A stretch of 64,000 nt of DNA from Spiribacter halobius (GCF_020883455.1 NZ_CP086615.1:1054001-1118000); one strand, 5' to 3'; shown: positions 10,025 to 19,949, counted from the stretch's first letter. The notes: generated by a model from the letters alone, not told the origin. A program made the numbers and translations.

Positions 10025-10053
10025 TTGTGAGGCCTACTTTAGCGGGCTACTTT
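10025..10053 (+). promoter_or_regulatory. Candidate fimV promoter
   Basis: TTGTGA (10025-10030), a 17-nt spacer, then TACTTT (10048-10053), about 140 nt upstream of fimV. The CTACTTTA motif occurs twice within the stretch (10034-10041 and 10048-10055). The match to the sigma-70 consensus is moderate. Confidence 0.35.
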
Positions 10054-10189
10054 ATCTGCCGATACCGACAGGGAAGGGCTGCCGCGGCAGTGGTAGCGGG
10101 CCGGTTCCGGGCACTGGAGCCCGGGGCTGCCGGATGACAAAGAGAAGCGGGCGGGAGGCACGTTCCCGCCCCGGGCGAAAGGAACCGTC

Positions 10190-13039
10190 ATGACGCGCAA
10201 GCTCTTGATCGCCTCGGCTCTGGCCGCGACGGGGTTCGCCTCGGTGGCGGCGGCCCTGGGGCTTGGCAGCATCGATTCGCAGTCGACGCTCAACGAACCG
10301 TTGCGCGCGCGCATCGAGCTGCTCTCCGCCGACCCCGACGAAATCGACCGGATCACCGCCCAGCTTGCCTCGCCGGAAGCCTTTGAGCGCGCCGGCCTGG
10401 AGCGCCCGTTCTTTCTCTCCCGGCTGGACTTCGACGTGGTGCGCGAGGGGGGCAGCGTCTTCCTCGAGGTCACCACGAACGGGGCGATCAAGGAACCCTT
10501 TCTGGACTTCCTGGTGGAGGTGAACTGGCCCAATGGCCGTCTGCTCCGCGAGTACACGCTGCTGCTGGACCCGCCCACCTACACCGATGACATCGCGCCC
10601 AACGTTGCCGCAGGCGGCAGCAGCGAGGCCGGCGGCAGCGATGCGCCCGAGCCTGCCGAAATCGCTCAGGCCGCGCCGGCCGCTGCCCCGGGTGCCGCCG
10701 CCCGGGGCGAGGCCGTGGCCGACGACGATGCCACCGGCCCCGCGCAGTACGGCCCCGTGCAGGCCAGCGACACCCTCTACAGCATCGCCCAGCAGCTGCG
10801 CCCCGACGACCTCAGCATCAACCAGACGATGCTCGCGCTGCTGCGGGCGAATCCCGATGCGTTCATCGACGGCAACATCAACGCCCTGCGTCGGGGCGCC
10901 ATCCTGCGCGTGCCGGAGCGTCCGGAGCTGACGCGCCTCAGCGTGGCCGAGGCCAACGCCGAGGTGCGTGAGCAGATGGCCCGCTGGCAGGAGCAGCGCA
11001 GTGCCCCGGCCGCGGACGAGGGAACCGAGGTGGCTGGCGCCGACGCTGATGCCGGTGCCGATGAGAGCGCGGCCAGCGAGACCGGTGACGAGGCCACGGC
11101 GGTGGCGGAAGAGCCCGTCGAGGCGGACACCGAGGCCGCAGCTGGCGGCGACCTGGTGGCCGCGGCGGACGCCGGCGCCGGCGATGGCGAGCTGCGCCTG
11201 GTGGCGCCGGACGAGAGCGAGGGGGTCGATGCCACCACCTCGCTTGCCGAGGCGGACCTCGAGGCCACGCCGGAGTCGGTGTCGCGCCTGCAGGCGCAAC
11301 TGGCCCTGCTGGAGGAGTCCAACACGGATCTGCGCGCCGAGAACGACGACCTGCGCTCCCAGGTGCAGGGGCTGCGCTCGGAGCTCGATGAGCTGCAGCG
11401 CATGATCAACCTCCGCCTCGCCCAGGATCTGCCGCTGGACAGCGGCGGTGAGGGCGACGCTGGCAGCGCCGGTGCCCGGGATCCGGGCGCAGGCGAGGCC
11501 GCTGAGGGCGTCGAGACGGCGGCTGCCGGCGATGACGGTCTTGACGCACCGGTGGCCGCGGGCGGCGATGAGGCCGCGGGTGACGAGCCTGCCGCAGCCG
11601 GGGACACCGGCGAGGCTGCGGGCGAAACGGCTGCCCGGACCGCCGCCGCCGCGGCCGACGAGGCGTCCGCCGCCAGCGAGCCGGAGGCCGCCGAGACGGC
11701 GCAGGCGCCGGAAGAGCAGCCCGCCGCGACGATCTCGTTCCTCGAGATGATGCTGGCCGATACCCGGTTGATGACCTATGCCGGAGGTGGCGTGGCGGCC
11801 CTGCTGCTGCTTCTGCTGCTCGTGCAGCGGCGACGCCGCGCGGCGGCGGCCGATGCCGCCGACGAGGGTCTGCCGGCGCCGGCGGTGGCGCCTGTCGCCG
11901 CCGCCGGTGGCGCGGCTGCGGGCGTGGCAGGTGGTGACAGCGCCGGCATCAGCGCCGAGGCCGGCGACCCCCTGGAAGAGGCCGAGCTGTACATGGCCTA
12001 TGGCCGCGCCGATCAGGCCCAGGAGGTGCTGGATCGCGCCCTCGGCGAGGAGCCGGATAACATCGAGCTGCGTACGCGCCTGCTGGAGATCCTCGCCGAG
12101 CGTGGGGATCGCGGCGGCTTCGAGGCCGAGGCTCAGGTCCTGCACACCCAGCTCGCCAGCGAGGACGACCCGCGCTGGCAGCGCATCGTCGCGCTTGGCC
12201 GCAGCGCGGCGCCGGAGCATCCGCTGTTTGCGACGCCGGATGCCGCTGCGGAGTCCGCCGTCACGGGCTCCGCCGAGCATGCCGCGGGGGTGGAACCGGC
12301 CGCCGCGGCCGATGCGGGCACCCTCGACGACCTCACCGAGAGCGCCGCGGATACCGTGGATGGCGACGACGACTTCGGCCTCGCCGCGGATGAGGCGGCG
12401 ACGGAGTATGACGGCGCCGAGGACGACTGGGACGCGCCCGCTGCGAGCCGTGCCGATGCCGACTCGCCTGCGTCGACTCCGGAGGCTTCCGGGGCGGAGG
12501 AGGGCGTGTCCGCGGCCGCCCCGGACCGGTCGGCGGACGACGAATTCGGCGACCTCGAATTCGACCTCGGTGACTTCTCCTTCGGCGAGGACGAGGACAC
12601 CCCGGCCGGGCGTCGCCAGGCGGACGCGGACGATGACGGCGGCCTCGATTTCTCCCTGGACGACACCGAGGAGGAGTTCGCCAGCGGGGACGAGCCGGCC
12701 GAGTTCCGGCTCGACGAGGCGCTCGAGTCGGCGGATGGCGGGGTTTCCGGGCGGCCCGGGGATGCGGGGCGCCCGGCGAGCGACGGGGATGACGACGGCG
12801 AGCTCGACTTCGGCGACTTCTCCCTGGATGAGCCCGCCCGCGGCGCCGGCAGCGGTGACGCGGACGACAGCGGCGACATCGACGGGCTGGACGAAGTGGG
12901 CACCAAGCTGGATCTGGCCCGCGCCTACATGGACATGGGCGATGCCGAGGGCGCCCGGAGCCTGCTGGACGAGGTTGCCGAGGAGGGCAACGAGGCCCAG
13001 AAGCGCGAGGCCGAGGAGCTGCTGCAGCGTACCGGGTGA
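10190..13039 (+). CDS. fimV: FimV/HubP-type polar scaffold protein
   Basis: 949-residue protein of the FimV/HubP family, which binds peptidoglycan and organises cell-pole structures such as type IV pili. In order: a signal-like N-terminus (MTRKLLIASALAATGF) and the conserved LGSIDSQSTLNEPLRARIEL domain; a LysM-like segment (about 184-246); a coiled coil (about 365-413); a single transmembrane helix followed by QRRRR (about 526-549); a long, highly acidic Asp/Glu/Ala-rich cytoplasmic part; and a C-terminal TPR-like domain TKLDLARAYMDMGDAEGARS (about 902-949). AAGGA precedes the ATG. Its position between asd and truA is the conserved location in gammaproteobacteria. Confidence 0.94.
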   Translation: MTRKLLIASALAATGFASVAAALGLGSIDSQSTLNEPLRARIELLSADPDEIDRITAQLASPEAFERAGLERPFFLSRLDFDVVREGGSVFLEVTTNGAIKEPFLDFLVEVNWPNGRLLREYTLLLDPPTYTDDIAPNVAAGGSSEAGGSDAPEPAEIAQAAPAAAPGAAARGEAVADDDATGPAQYGPVQASDTLYSIAQQLRPDDLSINQTMLALLRANPDAFIDGNINALRRGAILRVPERPELTRLSVAEANAEVREQMARWQEQRSAPAADEGTEVAGADADAGADESAASETGDEATAVAEEPVEADTEAAAGGDLVAAADAGAGDGELRLVAPDESEGVDATTSLAEADLEATPESVSRLQAQLALLEESNTDLRAENDDLRSQVQGLRSELDELQRMINLRLAQDLPLDSGGEGDAGSAGARDPGAGEAAEGVETAAAGDDGLDAPVAAGGDEAAGDEPAAAGDTGEAAGETAARTAAAAADEASAASEPEAAETAQAPEEQPAATISFLEMMLADTRLMTYAGGGVAALLLLLLLVQRRRRAAAADAADEGLPAPAVAPVAAAGGAAAGVAGGDSAGISAEAGDPLEEAELYMAYGRADQAQEVLDRALGEEPDNIELRTRLLEILAERGDRGGFEAEAQVLHTQLASEDDPRWQRIVALGRSAAPEHPLFATPDAAAESAVTGSAEHAAGVEPAAAADAGTLDDLTESAADTVDGDDDFGLAADEAATEYDGAEDDWDAPAASRADADSPASTPEASGAEEGVSAAAPDRSADDEFGDLEFDLGDFSFGEDEDTPAGRRQADADDDGGLDFSLDDTEEEFASGDEPAEFRLDEALESADGGVSGRPGDAGRPASDGDDDGELDFGDFSLDEPARGAGSGDADDSGDIDGLDEVGTKLDLARAYMDMGDAEGARSLLDEVAEEGNEAQKREAEELLQRTG

Positions 13040-13134
13040 GCCCGCCCCGGCCGCGTCGTCGCCGGCAGGAATGACGCCCTCCGCCGGCGGCGCGGTCCCT
13101 GTCTGGGCCGCGCCCGCCTGCGTAGACTGCGCGC

Positions 13135-13923
13135 ATGCCCCGTATTGCACTTGGTCTCGAATACGACGGCACCGCCTTCAGCGGCTGGCAGCGTCAGGCC
13201 CATGCCGCCTCCGTGCAGGCAGCGCTGGAGCGGGCCGTAGGCAGGGTCGCCGACGTCGCGGGCCCGCTGGAAGTGGTCTGCGCCGGGCGCACCGACGCCG
13301 GCGTGCACGCCACCGGCCAGGTGGTCCACTTCGACACCGATGCCGAGCGGCCCGCCCGGGCCTGGGTGCGGGGCGTCAACAGCCACCTGCCGGCGAGCAT
13401 CGGCGTACGCTGGGCGGCCTGGCCCGGCGACGACTTCCACGCCCGGTTCTCGGCCACGGCACGGCGCTATCGCTATATCCTGCTGAGCGACCCGCTGCGC
13501 CCGGTGCTGCGAAGGGACCGCGTGGCCTGGACCTGGAAGCCCCTGTCGCTCAAGCCGATGCAGGCCGCTGCGCAGTGCCTGCTCGGCGAGCACGACTTCA
13601 GCGCCTTCCGCGCGGTGGCCTGCCAGGCGAAACACCCGGTCCGCACCGTCCGCGAGCTGACCCTGCACCGTCTGGGGGACTGCATCGTGCTCGATATCGA
13701 GGCCAACGCCTTCCTGCACCATATGGTGCGCAACATCGCCGGGGTCCTGATGGCGGTGGGCGCCGGGGAGCGGCCGGTGGAATGGGTGGCGGAGGTGCTG
13801 GCGGGGCGGGACCGCACCCGCGGTGGGGTGACGGCACCGCCCGGCGGGCTCTACCTCACTGCGGTGCGCTACCCCGAGCGCTTTGGCCTGCCGGACCCGG
13901 CACCCCCGCCCGCTTTTGCGTGA
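13135..13923 (+). CDS. truA: tRNA pseudouridine(38-40) synthase
   Basis: 262 residues. Isomerises uridines 38-40 of the tRNA anticodon arm. The start ALGLEYDGTAFSGWQRQ and the catalytic block CAGRTDAGVHATGQV with nucleophile Asp54 are diagnostic; NAFLHHMVRNIAGVL lies near the C-terminus. The conserved fimV-truA-trpF order supports the assignment. It starts 95 nt after fimV; no terminator is visible between them. Confidence 0.97.
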   Translation: MPRIALGLEYDGTAFSGWQRQAHAASVQAALERAVGRVADVAGPLEVVCAGRTDAGVHATGQVVHFDTDAERPARAWVRGVNSHLPASIGVRWAAWPGDDFHARFSATARRYRYILLSDPLRPVLRRDRVAWTWKPLSLKPMQAAAQCLLGEHDFSAFRAVACQAKHPVRTVRELTLHRLGDCIVLDIEANAFLHHMVRNIAGVLMAVGAGERPVEWVAEVLAGRDRTRGGVTAPPGGLYLTAVRYPERFGLPDPAPPPAFA

Positions 13924-13993
13924 CCTCCGCCCGCGGGGTAGCATGAGCGGTCCATTTCCGCCGTCGGGCAGGGCGGCAGCAGGGGCTGCAGGC

Positions 13994-14614
13994 GTGCGCA
14001 CCCGAATCAAGATCTGTGGCATCACCCGGCCGGAGGACGGCGTGGCGGCGGCGGAACTCGGCGCCGATGCCATCGGTCTCGTGTTTCACGCGCCGAGCCG
14101 GCGCGCGGTCGCCCCCGAGCAGGCGGCGCGGATCGTCGCGGCGCTGCCGCCCTTCGTCTGCGTCGTGGCGCTGTTCCTCGATCCCGACCGGCCCACGGTG
14201 GAACGGGTGCTGGAAACGCTGCCGGTGGACCTGCTGCAGTTCCACGGGCAGGAGTCCGCGGGCTTCTGCACCGGCTTCGGCCGCCGCTACCTGAAGTCCG
14301 TGGGCATGGCGGGCGGCGATGCCGAGGCCGTGGCGGCGGCCCATCCTCGGGCAGCAGCCCTGCTGCTGGACGGGCACGCACCGGGCGCCGCCGGCGGCAG
14401 CGGCGAACGGTTCGACTGGTCCCGGGCGTTGCCCACGGACCGGCGTCTGGTGGTGGCCGGCGGGCTGACGCCGGACAACGTCGCCGAGGCCGTGGACCGC
14501 CTTCGCCCCTGGGGGGTGGACGTCAGCAGCGGGGTCGAGTCCGCGCCCGGGATCAAGGATCATCGGCGTATCGCCACCTTCATCGAAGAGGTTCAACGTG
14601 TCCAACGTGATTGA
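13994..14614 (+). CDS. trpF: Phosphoribosylanthranilate isomerase
   Basis: 206-residue (beta/alpha)8 barrel that isomerises phosphoribosyl anthranilate in tryptophan synthesis. [15 protein letters not shown] at the N-terminus carries the catalytic Cys (in KICG), [12 protein letters not shown] follows, and [11 protein letters not shown] plus [14 protein letters not shown] form the phosphate-binding end. The GTG at 13994 fits the family length and has AGGGG 8 nt upstream; an in-frame ATG at 13943 would add 17 Gly/Ala/Pro-rich residues and is the alternative. The 3' end overlaps trpB by 17 nt. Confidence 0.95.
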   Translation: MRTRIKICGITRPEDGVAAAELGADAIGLVFHAPSRRAVAPEQAARIVAALPPFVCVVALFLDPDRPTVERVLETLPVDLLQFHGQESAGFCTGFGRRYLKSVGMAGGDAEAVAAAHPRAAALLLDGHAPGAAGGSGERFDWSRALPTDRRLVVAGGLTPDNVAEAVDRLRPWGVDVSSGVESAPGIKDHRRIATFIEEVQRVQRD

Positions 14615-15830
14615 GGCCATCGACGCGCCCGTGGATTACAGCCGCTTCCCGGACCAGAAGGGGCATTTCGGCCCATACGGCGGGCGCTTCGTACCGGAGC
14701 TGCTGATGGCGCCGCTGGACGAGCTGGCTGCGGCCTATGCGCGCTACCGCGACGACCCGGCGTTCCAGGCCGAGCTCGATGCCGATCTGCAGCACTTCGT
14801 CGGTCGCCCGACGCCGCTGTACTTCGCCGAACGCTGGACGCGCAAGGTGGGTGGCGCCCGGCTCTACCTGAAGCGCGAGGACCTCGACCACACCGGCGCC
14901 CACAAGATCAACAACACCATGGGCCAGGCGCTGCTCGCCTCGCGCATGGGCAAGACCCGCATCGTCGCGGAGACGGGGGCCGGCCAGCACGGCGTCGCGA
15001 CCGCCACCGTGGCCGCGCGGCTCGGCCTCGAGTGCGTGGTCTACATGGGCGCCGAGGACGTGCGCCGGCAGTCGGTGAACGTTTACCGGATGAAGCTGCT
15101 GGGCGCCCGGGTGGTGCCGGTGGAGTCCGGCTCGCGCACGCTGAAGGACGCCCTGAACGAGGCCTTCCGCGACTGGGCCGCCAATGTCGACGACACCTTC
15201 TACATCATCGGCACCGTTGCCGGCCCGCATCCCTATCCGCTGCTGGTGCGCGACTTCCAGGCGGTGATCGGGCGCGAGACCCGCCGCCAGTGCCTGGAGC
15301 AGCACGGCCGGCTGCCGGATGCCCTGGTGGCCTGTGTCGGCGGTGGCTCCAACGCAATCGGGCTGTTCCATCCCTTCCTCGGTGACGAGTCGGTGCAGAT
15401 CTACGGCGTCGAGGCCGGCGGTGAGGGGGTGGCCACCGGACGTCACGCCGCCCCGCTCGCCGCCGGCCGCCCCGGCGTGCTGCACGGCAACCGCACCTAC
15501 CTGATGGAGAACGAGGACGGCCAGATCGTCGGCACCCACTCCGTCTCCGCCGGCCTCGACTATCCCGGGGTCGGGCCCGAGCACGCCTGGCTGAAGGACA
15601 TCGGTCGCGCCCGCTACGTGGCCGTGGAGGACGACGCCGCGCTTGCCGCGTTCCATGGGCTGACCCGCACGGAGGGCATCATGCCGGCGCTGGAGACGGC
15701 CCATGCCGTGGCCTATGCCGAGCAGCTCGCGCGCACCATGGACCCGGAGCAGACCATCGTGGTGAACCTCTCCGGCCGCGGCGACAAGGACATCAACACC
15801 GTGGCCTCGCTGCAGGGGATGGAGCTATGA
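14598..15830 (+). CDS. trpB: Tryptophan synthase beta chain
   Basis: 410 residues, TrpB1 type. Condenses indole with serine using PLP. The PLP lysine is Lys103 in HTGAHKINN, and [14 protein letters not shown] binds the cofactor phosphate. [15 protein letters not shown] and [13 protein letters not shown] are further family blocks. The start is a GTG inside the end of trpF, and the stop overlaps the trpA ATG by 4 nt, giving coupled synthesis of the alpha and beta subunits. Confidence 0.98.
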   Translation: MSNVIEAIDAPVDYSRFPDQKGHFGPYGGRFVPELLMAPLDELAAAYARYRDDPAFQAELDADLQHFVGRPTPLYFAERWTRKVGGARLYLKREDLDHTGAHKINNTMGQALLASRMGKTRIVAETGAGQHGVATATVAARLGLECVVYMGAEDVRRQSVNVYRMKLLGARVVPVESGSRTLKDALNEAFRDWAANVDDTFYIIGTVAGPHPYPLLVRDFQAVIGRETRRQCLEQHGRLPDALVACVGGGSNAIGLFHPFLGDESVQIYGVEAGGEGVATGRHAAPLAAGRPGVLHGNRTYLMENEDGQIVGTHSVSAGLDYPGVGPEHAWLKDIGRARYVAVEDDAALAAFHGLTRTEGIMPALETAHAVAYAEQLARTMDPEQTIVVNLSGRGDKDINTVASLQGMEL

Positions 15831-16654
15831 GCCGCATCGCACGCCGCTTCGAGCAGTGCCGCAGCGCCGGGCGCCGGGCGCTCGTGCCCTATATCACCGG
15901 CGGCGATCCGACGCCGGACGCCACCGTCGGGCTCATGCGCGAGCTGGTGGCGGCCGGCGCGGACATCATCGAGGTGGGAATGCCCTTCTCCGACCCGATG
16001 GCGGACGGACCGGTGATCCAGGCGGCCTGTGAGCGGGCGCTGGCCGGCGGCACGGGCATCGCCGGGGTGCTCGAGAGCATCCGGGCGTTCCGCCGCGAGG
16101 ACAACGACACCCCCGTGGTGCTCATGGGCTACCTCAACCCCATCGAGCGGATGGGCTATGCCGGCTTCGCCCGGGAGGCGGCCGCAGCGGGTGTGGACGG
16201 CGTGCTGACCGTGGACCTCCCGCCGGAGGAGGGGGATGACCTCATGGCCGCCCTCGGCACCCACGATCTCGACCCCATCTGGCTGATCGCCCCTACCACG
16301 AGCGACGAGCGCATCCGTGCCATCTGCGGTGCTGCCCGGGGGTTTGTCTACTACGTCTCGCTCAAGGGCGTCACCGGCGCGGCGAGCCTGGACGTGGACG
16401 ACGTCGCCGGGCACGTCGAAAGTATCCGCCGCGCCACCCAGCTCCCCGTCGGTGTCGGCTTTGGCGTGCGCAGTGCCGAGGATGCGGCGCAGCTCGGCCG
16501 GGTGGCGGACGCCGTGGTGGTCGGCAGCGCCATCGTCTCCCGCATCGCCGAGCACGCCGACGATCCGGATGCGATGCTGCGCGCCGTGGGCCGCTTCACC
16601 CGTGAGCTGCGCCAGGGGCTGGACGGGCTCGCCACCGGGGAGGCTGCCTCATGA
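15827..16654 (+). CDS. trpA: Tryptophan synthase alpha chain
   Basis: 275 residues. Cleaves indole-3-glycerol phosphate to indole, which is channelled to TrpB. The catalytic Glu lies in [19 protein letters not shown], and [14 protein letters not shown] contains the catalytic Asp region. [13 protein letters not shown] and [12 protein letters not shown] form the phosphate site. It has ATGA overlaps with trpB upstream and accD downstream. trpE/G/D/C are not in the window, so the trp genes are split, as is usual in this lineage. Confidence 0.98.
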   Translation: MSRIARRFEQCRSAGRRALVPYITGGDPTPDATVGLMRELVAAGADIIEVGMPFSDPMADGPVIQAACERALAGGTGIAGVLESIRAFRREDNDTPVVLMGYLNPIERMGYAGFAREAAAAGVDGVLTVDLPPEEGDDLMAALGTHDLDPIWLIAPTTSDERIRAICGAARGFVYYVSLKGVTGAASLDVDDVAGHVESIRRATQLPVGVGFGVRSAEDAAQLGRVADAVVVGSAIVSRIAEHADDPDAMLRAVGRFTRELRQGLDGLATGEAAS

Positions 16655-17538
16655 GCTGGTTCGAGAAGCTCATGCCCTCGCGCATCCGCACCGAGGCGGC
16701 CAACCGCAGCCGCAGCGTCCCCGAGGGGCTGTGGACCAAGTGCGATACCTGCAACGCCGTGCTCTACCGCCCGGAGCTCGAGCGCAATCTCGAAGTCTGC
16801 CCGAAGTGCGCGCAGCACATGCGCATCGGTGCGCGGCGCCGGCTCGAGGTGTTCCTGGATCCGGGCAGCCGGGTCGAGATCGGCGCCGAGGTGCAGCCCA
16901 GCGACGTCCTGCGCTTCCGCGACAGCAAGAAGTACAAGGACCGCCTTGCCCAGGCCCAGAAGAGCACCGGCGAGCGTGACGCGCTGGTGGCCATGAGTGG
17001 CCATGTCCACGGGGTGCCGGTGGTGGCGGCGGCCTTCGAGTTCGCCTTCATGGGCGGCTCCATGGGGGCGGTGGTCGGTGAGCGCTTCGTGCGCGCGGCG
17101 GATACGGCGCTGGCCGAGCGCGCCCCCCTGGTCTGCTTCGCCGCAAGCGGCGGCGCGCGCATGCAGGAGGCGCTGTTCTCGCTGCTGCAGATGGCCAAGA
17201 CCAGCGCCGCCCTGGCGCGTCTGTCCGAGGCCGGCGTCCCCTACGTCTCGGTGCTCACGGACCCCACCATGGGCGGTGTCTCCGCCAGCCTCGCCATGCT
17301 CGGCGACGTCAACGTCGCCGAGCCCGGGGCGCTGATCGGCTTCGCCGGCCCGCGGGTCATCGAGCAGACCGTCCGGGAAACCCTGCCGGAGGGCTTCCAG
17401 CGCAGCGAATTCCTGCTCGATCACGGCGCCATCGACCTCATCGTCGACCGCCGCGAGCAGCGCGACCGCATCGCCAGCCTGCTGGCCGTGCTGAGCCATC
17501 GCCCGTCGCCCCGGGTGAAGCGCCTCGCCAGCGCCTGA
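16651..17538 (+). CDS. accD: Acetyl-CoA carboxylase carboxyltransferase beta subunit
   Basis: 295 residues. With AccA it transfers CO2 from carboxybiotin to acetyl-CoA, the first committed step of fatty-acid synthesis. The N-terminal zinc ribbon uses Cys31, Cys34, Cys50 and Cys53 (CDTC...CPKC). The crotonase-like core includes [20 protein letters not shown] and [12 protein letters not shown]. The start overlaps the trpA stop by 4 nt and folC follows 1 nt after the stop, a conserved operon arrangement. Confidence 0.98.
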   Translation: MSWFEKLMPSRIRTEAANRSRSVPEGLWTKCDTCNAVLYRPELERNLEVCPKCAQHMRIGARRRLEVFLDPGSRVEIGAEVQPSDVLRFRDSKKYKDRLAQAQKSTGERDALVAMSGHVHGVPVVAAAFEFAFMGGSMGAVVGERFVRAADTALAERAPLVCFAASGGARMQEALFSLLQMAKTSAALARLSEAGVPYVSVLTDPTMGGVSASLAMLGDVNVAEPGALIGFAGPRVIEQTVRETLPEGFQRSEFLLDHGAIDLIVDRREQRDRIASLLAVLSHRPSPRVKRLASA

Positions 17539-17539
17539 C

Positions 17540-18838
17540 GTGAACCGGGCCTCACTCGGGGAGTGGCTGCGCTGGCTCGAGGGCGTGCATCCGCGCGCCA
17601 TCGACCTCGGCTGCGAGCGCGTCGCCGAGGTGGCGCAGCGCCTGGGGCTGCTGCCGGCGCCGGTGCCGGTCATTACCGTGGCCGGAACCAACGGCAAGGG
17701 CAGTGTGGTCGCCTGTCTGGAGGCCCTCTACCGTACCGCCGGCCGACGTCCGGGGGCCTACACCTCGCCCCATCTGCTGGCCTACAACGAGCGCATCCGC
17801 ATCGCCGGCGAGCCGGCGGACGATACCAGCATCATCCGGGCCTTCGAGGCCATCGACGCCGCCCGCGGCGAGATCACCCTGACCTACTTCGAGTTCGCCA
17901 CCCTGGCGGCGGCCTGGTGCTTCCGTGAGGCGGGCTGTGACCTCTGGCTGCTGGAGGTCGGGCTCGGCGGGCGGCTGGATGCCACCAACGCCTTCGACGC
18001 CGACGTCGCCGTCATCACCAGCATCGACCTGGACCACATGGAATGGCTCGGGCCGGATCGCGAGAGCATCGCCCGGGAGAAGCTCGGTGTCGCCCGGCGG
18101 GGGCGCCCGGTGGTCTGTGCCGACCCAGCCCCGCCCGAGAGCCTGGTGCAGGGCGCCGCGGCGCTGAATGCCCCGCTGCTCGCCCTGGGCGAGGCCTTCC
18201 GCTATAGCGCCGGGCCGGCGGCCTGGGACTGGACGGGTGAGGGCGAGCAGCTTCGTGGCCTGCCGCGGCCGCCCTGGATGCCCGATGCCGCGCTCGCCAA
18301 CGCCGCCGCCGCGGTGGCGGTGGTGCGCCTCACCGACCCGCGCCTGCGACTGACCGGCCACAGCGTCCGCGGCGGCATCGCCGCTGCGCGCCTGGCGGGG
18401 CGGCTGCAGGCCGTGCCGGCGGCGGGTGGCGGGCAGTGGCTGCTGGACGTGGCGCACAACCCGGGGGCCATGCGGCTGCTGGCCGCTGCCATCGCGGAGC
18501 GGCGCGGCGGCGGGCGGGTGCGCGCCGCCTTCGGCCTGATGCGGCGCAAGCCGCTGGGGGAGCTGGTGGGCCTGCTGGCGCCGGTGGTGGACGAATGGTT
18601 CGCCCTGGCGCTGCCGGACGACGACGGCTGGAGCACGGCCGAGATCGGCGCCGCCGTAGCCGAGGCCGGCGGCCGGCTGATCGGCGAGGGTGGGCCGGAC
18701 GGGGCCGTCGCCGCGTTGGACCCGATCACCGCGCCGGACGACCTCACCCTCGGCGTCGGCTCGTTCCGGGTGGTGGAGGCGTTATTGCGCGCCGGGGTCG
18801 GCGGAGGCGTGCCTGCCGGCACGCAGTTTCAGGTTTGA
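17540..18838 (+). CDS. folC: Bifunctional folylpolyglutamate/dihydrofolate synthase
   Basis: 432 residues of the Mur-ligase fold. Adds glutamate to dihydropteroate and to folates using ATP. The P-loop is TVAGTNGKGSVVACLE; YTSPHLLAYNERIRI and LLEVGLGGRLDATN are classic FolC motifs, and WLLDVAHNPGAMRLL starts the C-terminal domain. It uses a GTG start 1 nt after accD. The last residues (GTQFQV) and the stop codon are encoded inside a family-a repeat island, so the native C-terminus may have been replaced by repeat sequence. Confidence 0.96.
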   Translation: MNRASLGEWLRWLEGVHPRAIDLGCERVAEVAQRLGLLPAPVPVITVAGTNGKGSVVACLEALYRTAGRRPGAYTSPHLLAYNERIRIAGEPADDTSIIRAFEAIDAARGEITLTYFEFATLAAAWCFREAGCDLWLLEVGLGGRLDATNAFDADVAVITSIDLDHMEWLGPDRESIAREKLGVARRGRPVVCADPAPPESLVQGAAALNAPLLALGEAFRYSAGPAAWDWTGEGEQLRGLPRPPWMPDAALANAAAAVAVVRLTDPRLRLTGHSVRGGIAAARLAGRLQAVPAAGGGQWLLDVAHNPGAMRLLAAAIAERRGGGRVRAAFGLMRRKPLGELVGLLAPVVDEWFALALPDDDGWSTAEIGAAVAEAGGRLIGEGGPDGAVAALDPITAPDDLTLGVGSFRVVEALLRAGVGGGVPAGTQFQV

Positions 18839-18938
18839 AGTTTCAAGTTTAAAGTTGAGGTGGTAGGGGCCGTGGCGGTCGCTGCCTGGATGCAGCGTGG
18901 TTGCGGCGGGTGAACCTTCAACATTGAACGCGAAACCG
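18827..18938. repeat. Family-a heptad inverted-repeat island, copy 2
   Basis: Degenerate TTTCAGGTTTGAAGTTTCAA-type heptads (18827-18860), then about 50 nt of GC-rich sequence, then complementary GAACCTTCAACATTGAAC (18912-18929) and remnants to 18938. More diverged than copies 1 and 3. It includes the folC stop codon and ends 40 nt before dedD. Confidence 0.65.
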
Positions 18939-18978
18939 GAAACGGCGCGCAGCAGCGCGCTATCGAGGAGCCACCTGC

Positions 18979-19569
18979 GTGCAGCAACGCCTGAAACAAC
19001 GCCTCGTCGGCGCGGTGGTGCTGGTGGCGCTGGCCGTGATCTTCCTGCCCATGCTGCTCTCGGGGCCGGTGGAGCGGACGCGGGTGGACGTGCCGCTGGA
19101 CGTGCCCGAGGCGCCGGAGCCCATCGCGGCGCCGGCCCTGCCCGAGGCCGATCTGCTCGAGGAGCCGCCCCCGGGGGAGTCCCTGGCCGACATGCCACGC
19201 CCGGCACCGGAGGATGCCCCCGCCGTGGGACCGGCCACCACCGAGGGCGGGGACAGCGCGGCGACGGCCCCGGAGGCCGACGACCCGGCGCCCACCGACG
19301 AGCCGTCCGCGGATGGAGACGATGGCGCGGCGGCGGAGGGTGGCTTCGCTGTGCAAGTCGGCGGCTTCGGCAGCCGCGACAATGCCATCCGCCTGCGCGA
19401 CCGCCTGCGCGAGGACGGCTTCGAGACCTGGGTGGACGAGGCCGAGGTGGACGGGCGCACGGTGCACCGGGTCCGGGTGGGCCCGGTGCCGGCCCGCGAC
19501 GAGGCCGAGGCGCTGGCGCAACGTCTGGCGGAAAGCCACGAGCTGCCGGGGCTGATCATTGCGCGTTAG
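18979..19569 (+). CDS. dedD: DedD-like SPOR-domain protein
   Basis: 196 residues: a short cytoplasmic start, one transmembrane helix (about 9-27, VGAVVLVALAVIFLPMLL), a Pro/Glu/Ala-rich periplasmic linker, and a C-terminal SPOR domain (about 120-196) that begins FAVQVGGFGSRDNA. SPOR domains bind denuded septal peptidoglycan, and DedD acts at the division site. It uses a GTG start preceded by GAGGAG. The position between folC and cvpA-purF is the conserved place for dedD in gammaproteobacteria. Confidence 0.9.
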   Translation: MQQRLKQRLVGAVVLVALAVIFLPMLLSGPVERTRVDVPLDVPEAPEPIAAPALPEADLLEEPPPGESLADMPRPAPEDAPAVGPATTEGGDSAATAPEADDPAPTDEPSADGDDGAAAEGGFAVQVGGFGSRDNAIRLRDRLREDGFETWVDEAEVDGRTVHRVRVGPVPARDEAEALAQRLAESHELPGLIIAR

Positions 19570-19632
19570 GCAACGGCCTAACGCGCCCCTATGCCGCCGC
19601 AACTGGCGCGGAAGGCGCCACCGGAACAGGCA

Positions 19633-19742
19633 GTGCGAGGCGGGGCAGCAGCGACCGGGACCGTAGGCGAGACGGACCTCGCCTACGAGCTTACAGGGAC
19701 GTATTCACAGCGTGTCCCGGGCGCTGCTGCCCCGCCTCGCGC
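19633..19742 (-). repeat. Family-b 110-bp structured palindrome, copy 3 (inverted orientation)
   Basis: Arms at 19633-19660 and 19715-19742 pair at 26 of 28 positions and surround an inner hairpin (CGTAGGCGAG and complement). The one-sided GTGAATACGTCC segment lies on the minus strand. The length is again exactly 110 bp. It occupies most of the gap between dedD and cvpA (19570-19949), which otherwise holds only a weak promoter candidate. Confidence 0.82.
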
Positions 19743-19866
19743 CCGGCACGGCTGCTGCAGCGGCTCCAGCGCCGCGGGTTCACGTGCTGCGGCCATGTCC
19801 GCGGCCCGGCGGGATCATGGCAAGTATTCAGCCTGAATAAGAGTGCCAGGCTTCAACAGCGCGCCG

Positions 19867-19896
19867 TGGTCAGACGCGGTGCCGCCCCTGTATACT
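19867..19896 (+). promoter_or_regulatory. Candidate cvpA-purF promoter
   Basis: TATACT at 19891-19896 with TGGTCA at 19867-19872 (18-nt spacer), 54 nt upstream of cvpA. The -10 match is good, the -35 weak. No clear PurR-like box was recognised. Confidence 0.35.
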
Positions 19897-19949
19897 TCGC
19901 CTCCGCGCCGCCGCGGGGCGCACACGGCGAGGGCAGGCCCCCGACCCGC

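Noticed and set aside
10052-13150. Very long open frame (over 1000 codons) on the minus strand opposite fimV
   Set aside because: GC-skewed shadow frame: low-complexity His/Gly/Arg composition and no domain; fimV on the plus strand is well supported.
13883-13994. Tryptophan attenuator/leader peptide before trpF
   Set aside because: No Trp-rich leader ORF or alternative hairpins; trpF follows truA closely.
19591-19836. Small ORFs spanning family-b copy 3
   Set aside because: They translate the palindrome arms and have no start context; similar peptides arise at the other copies only because the repeat is shared.
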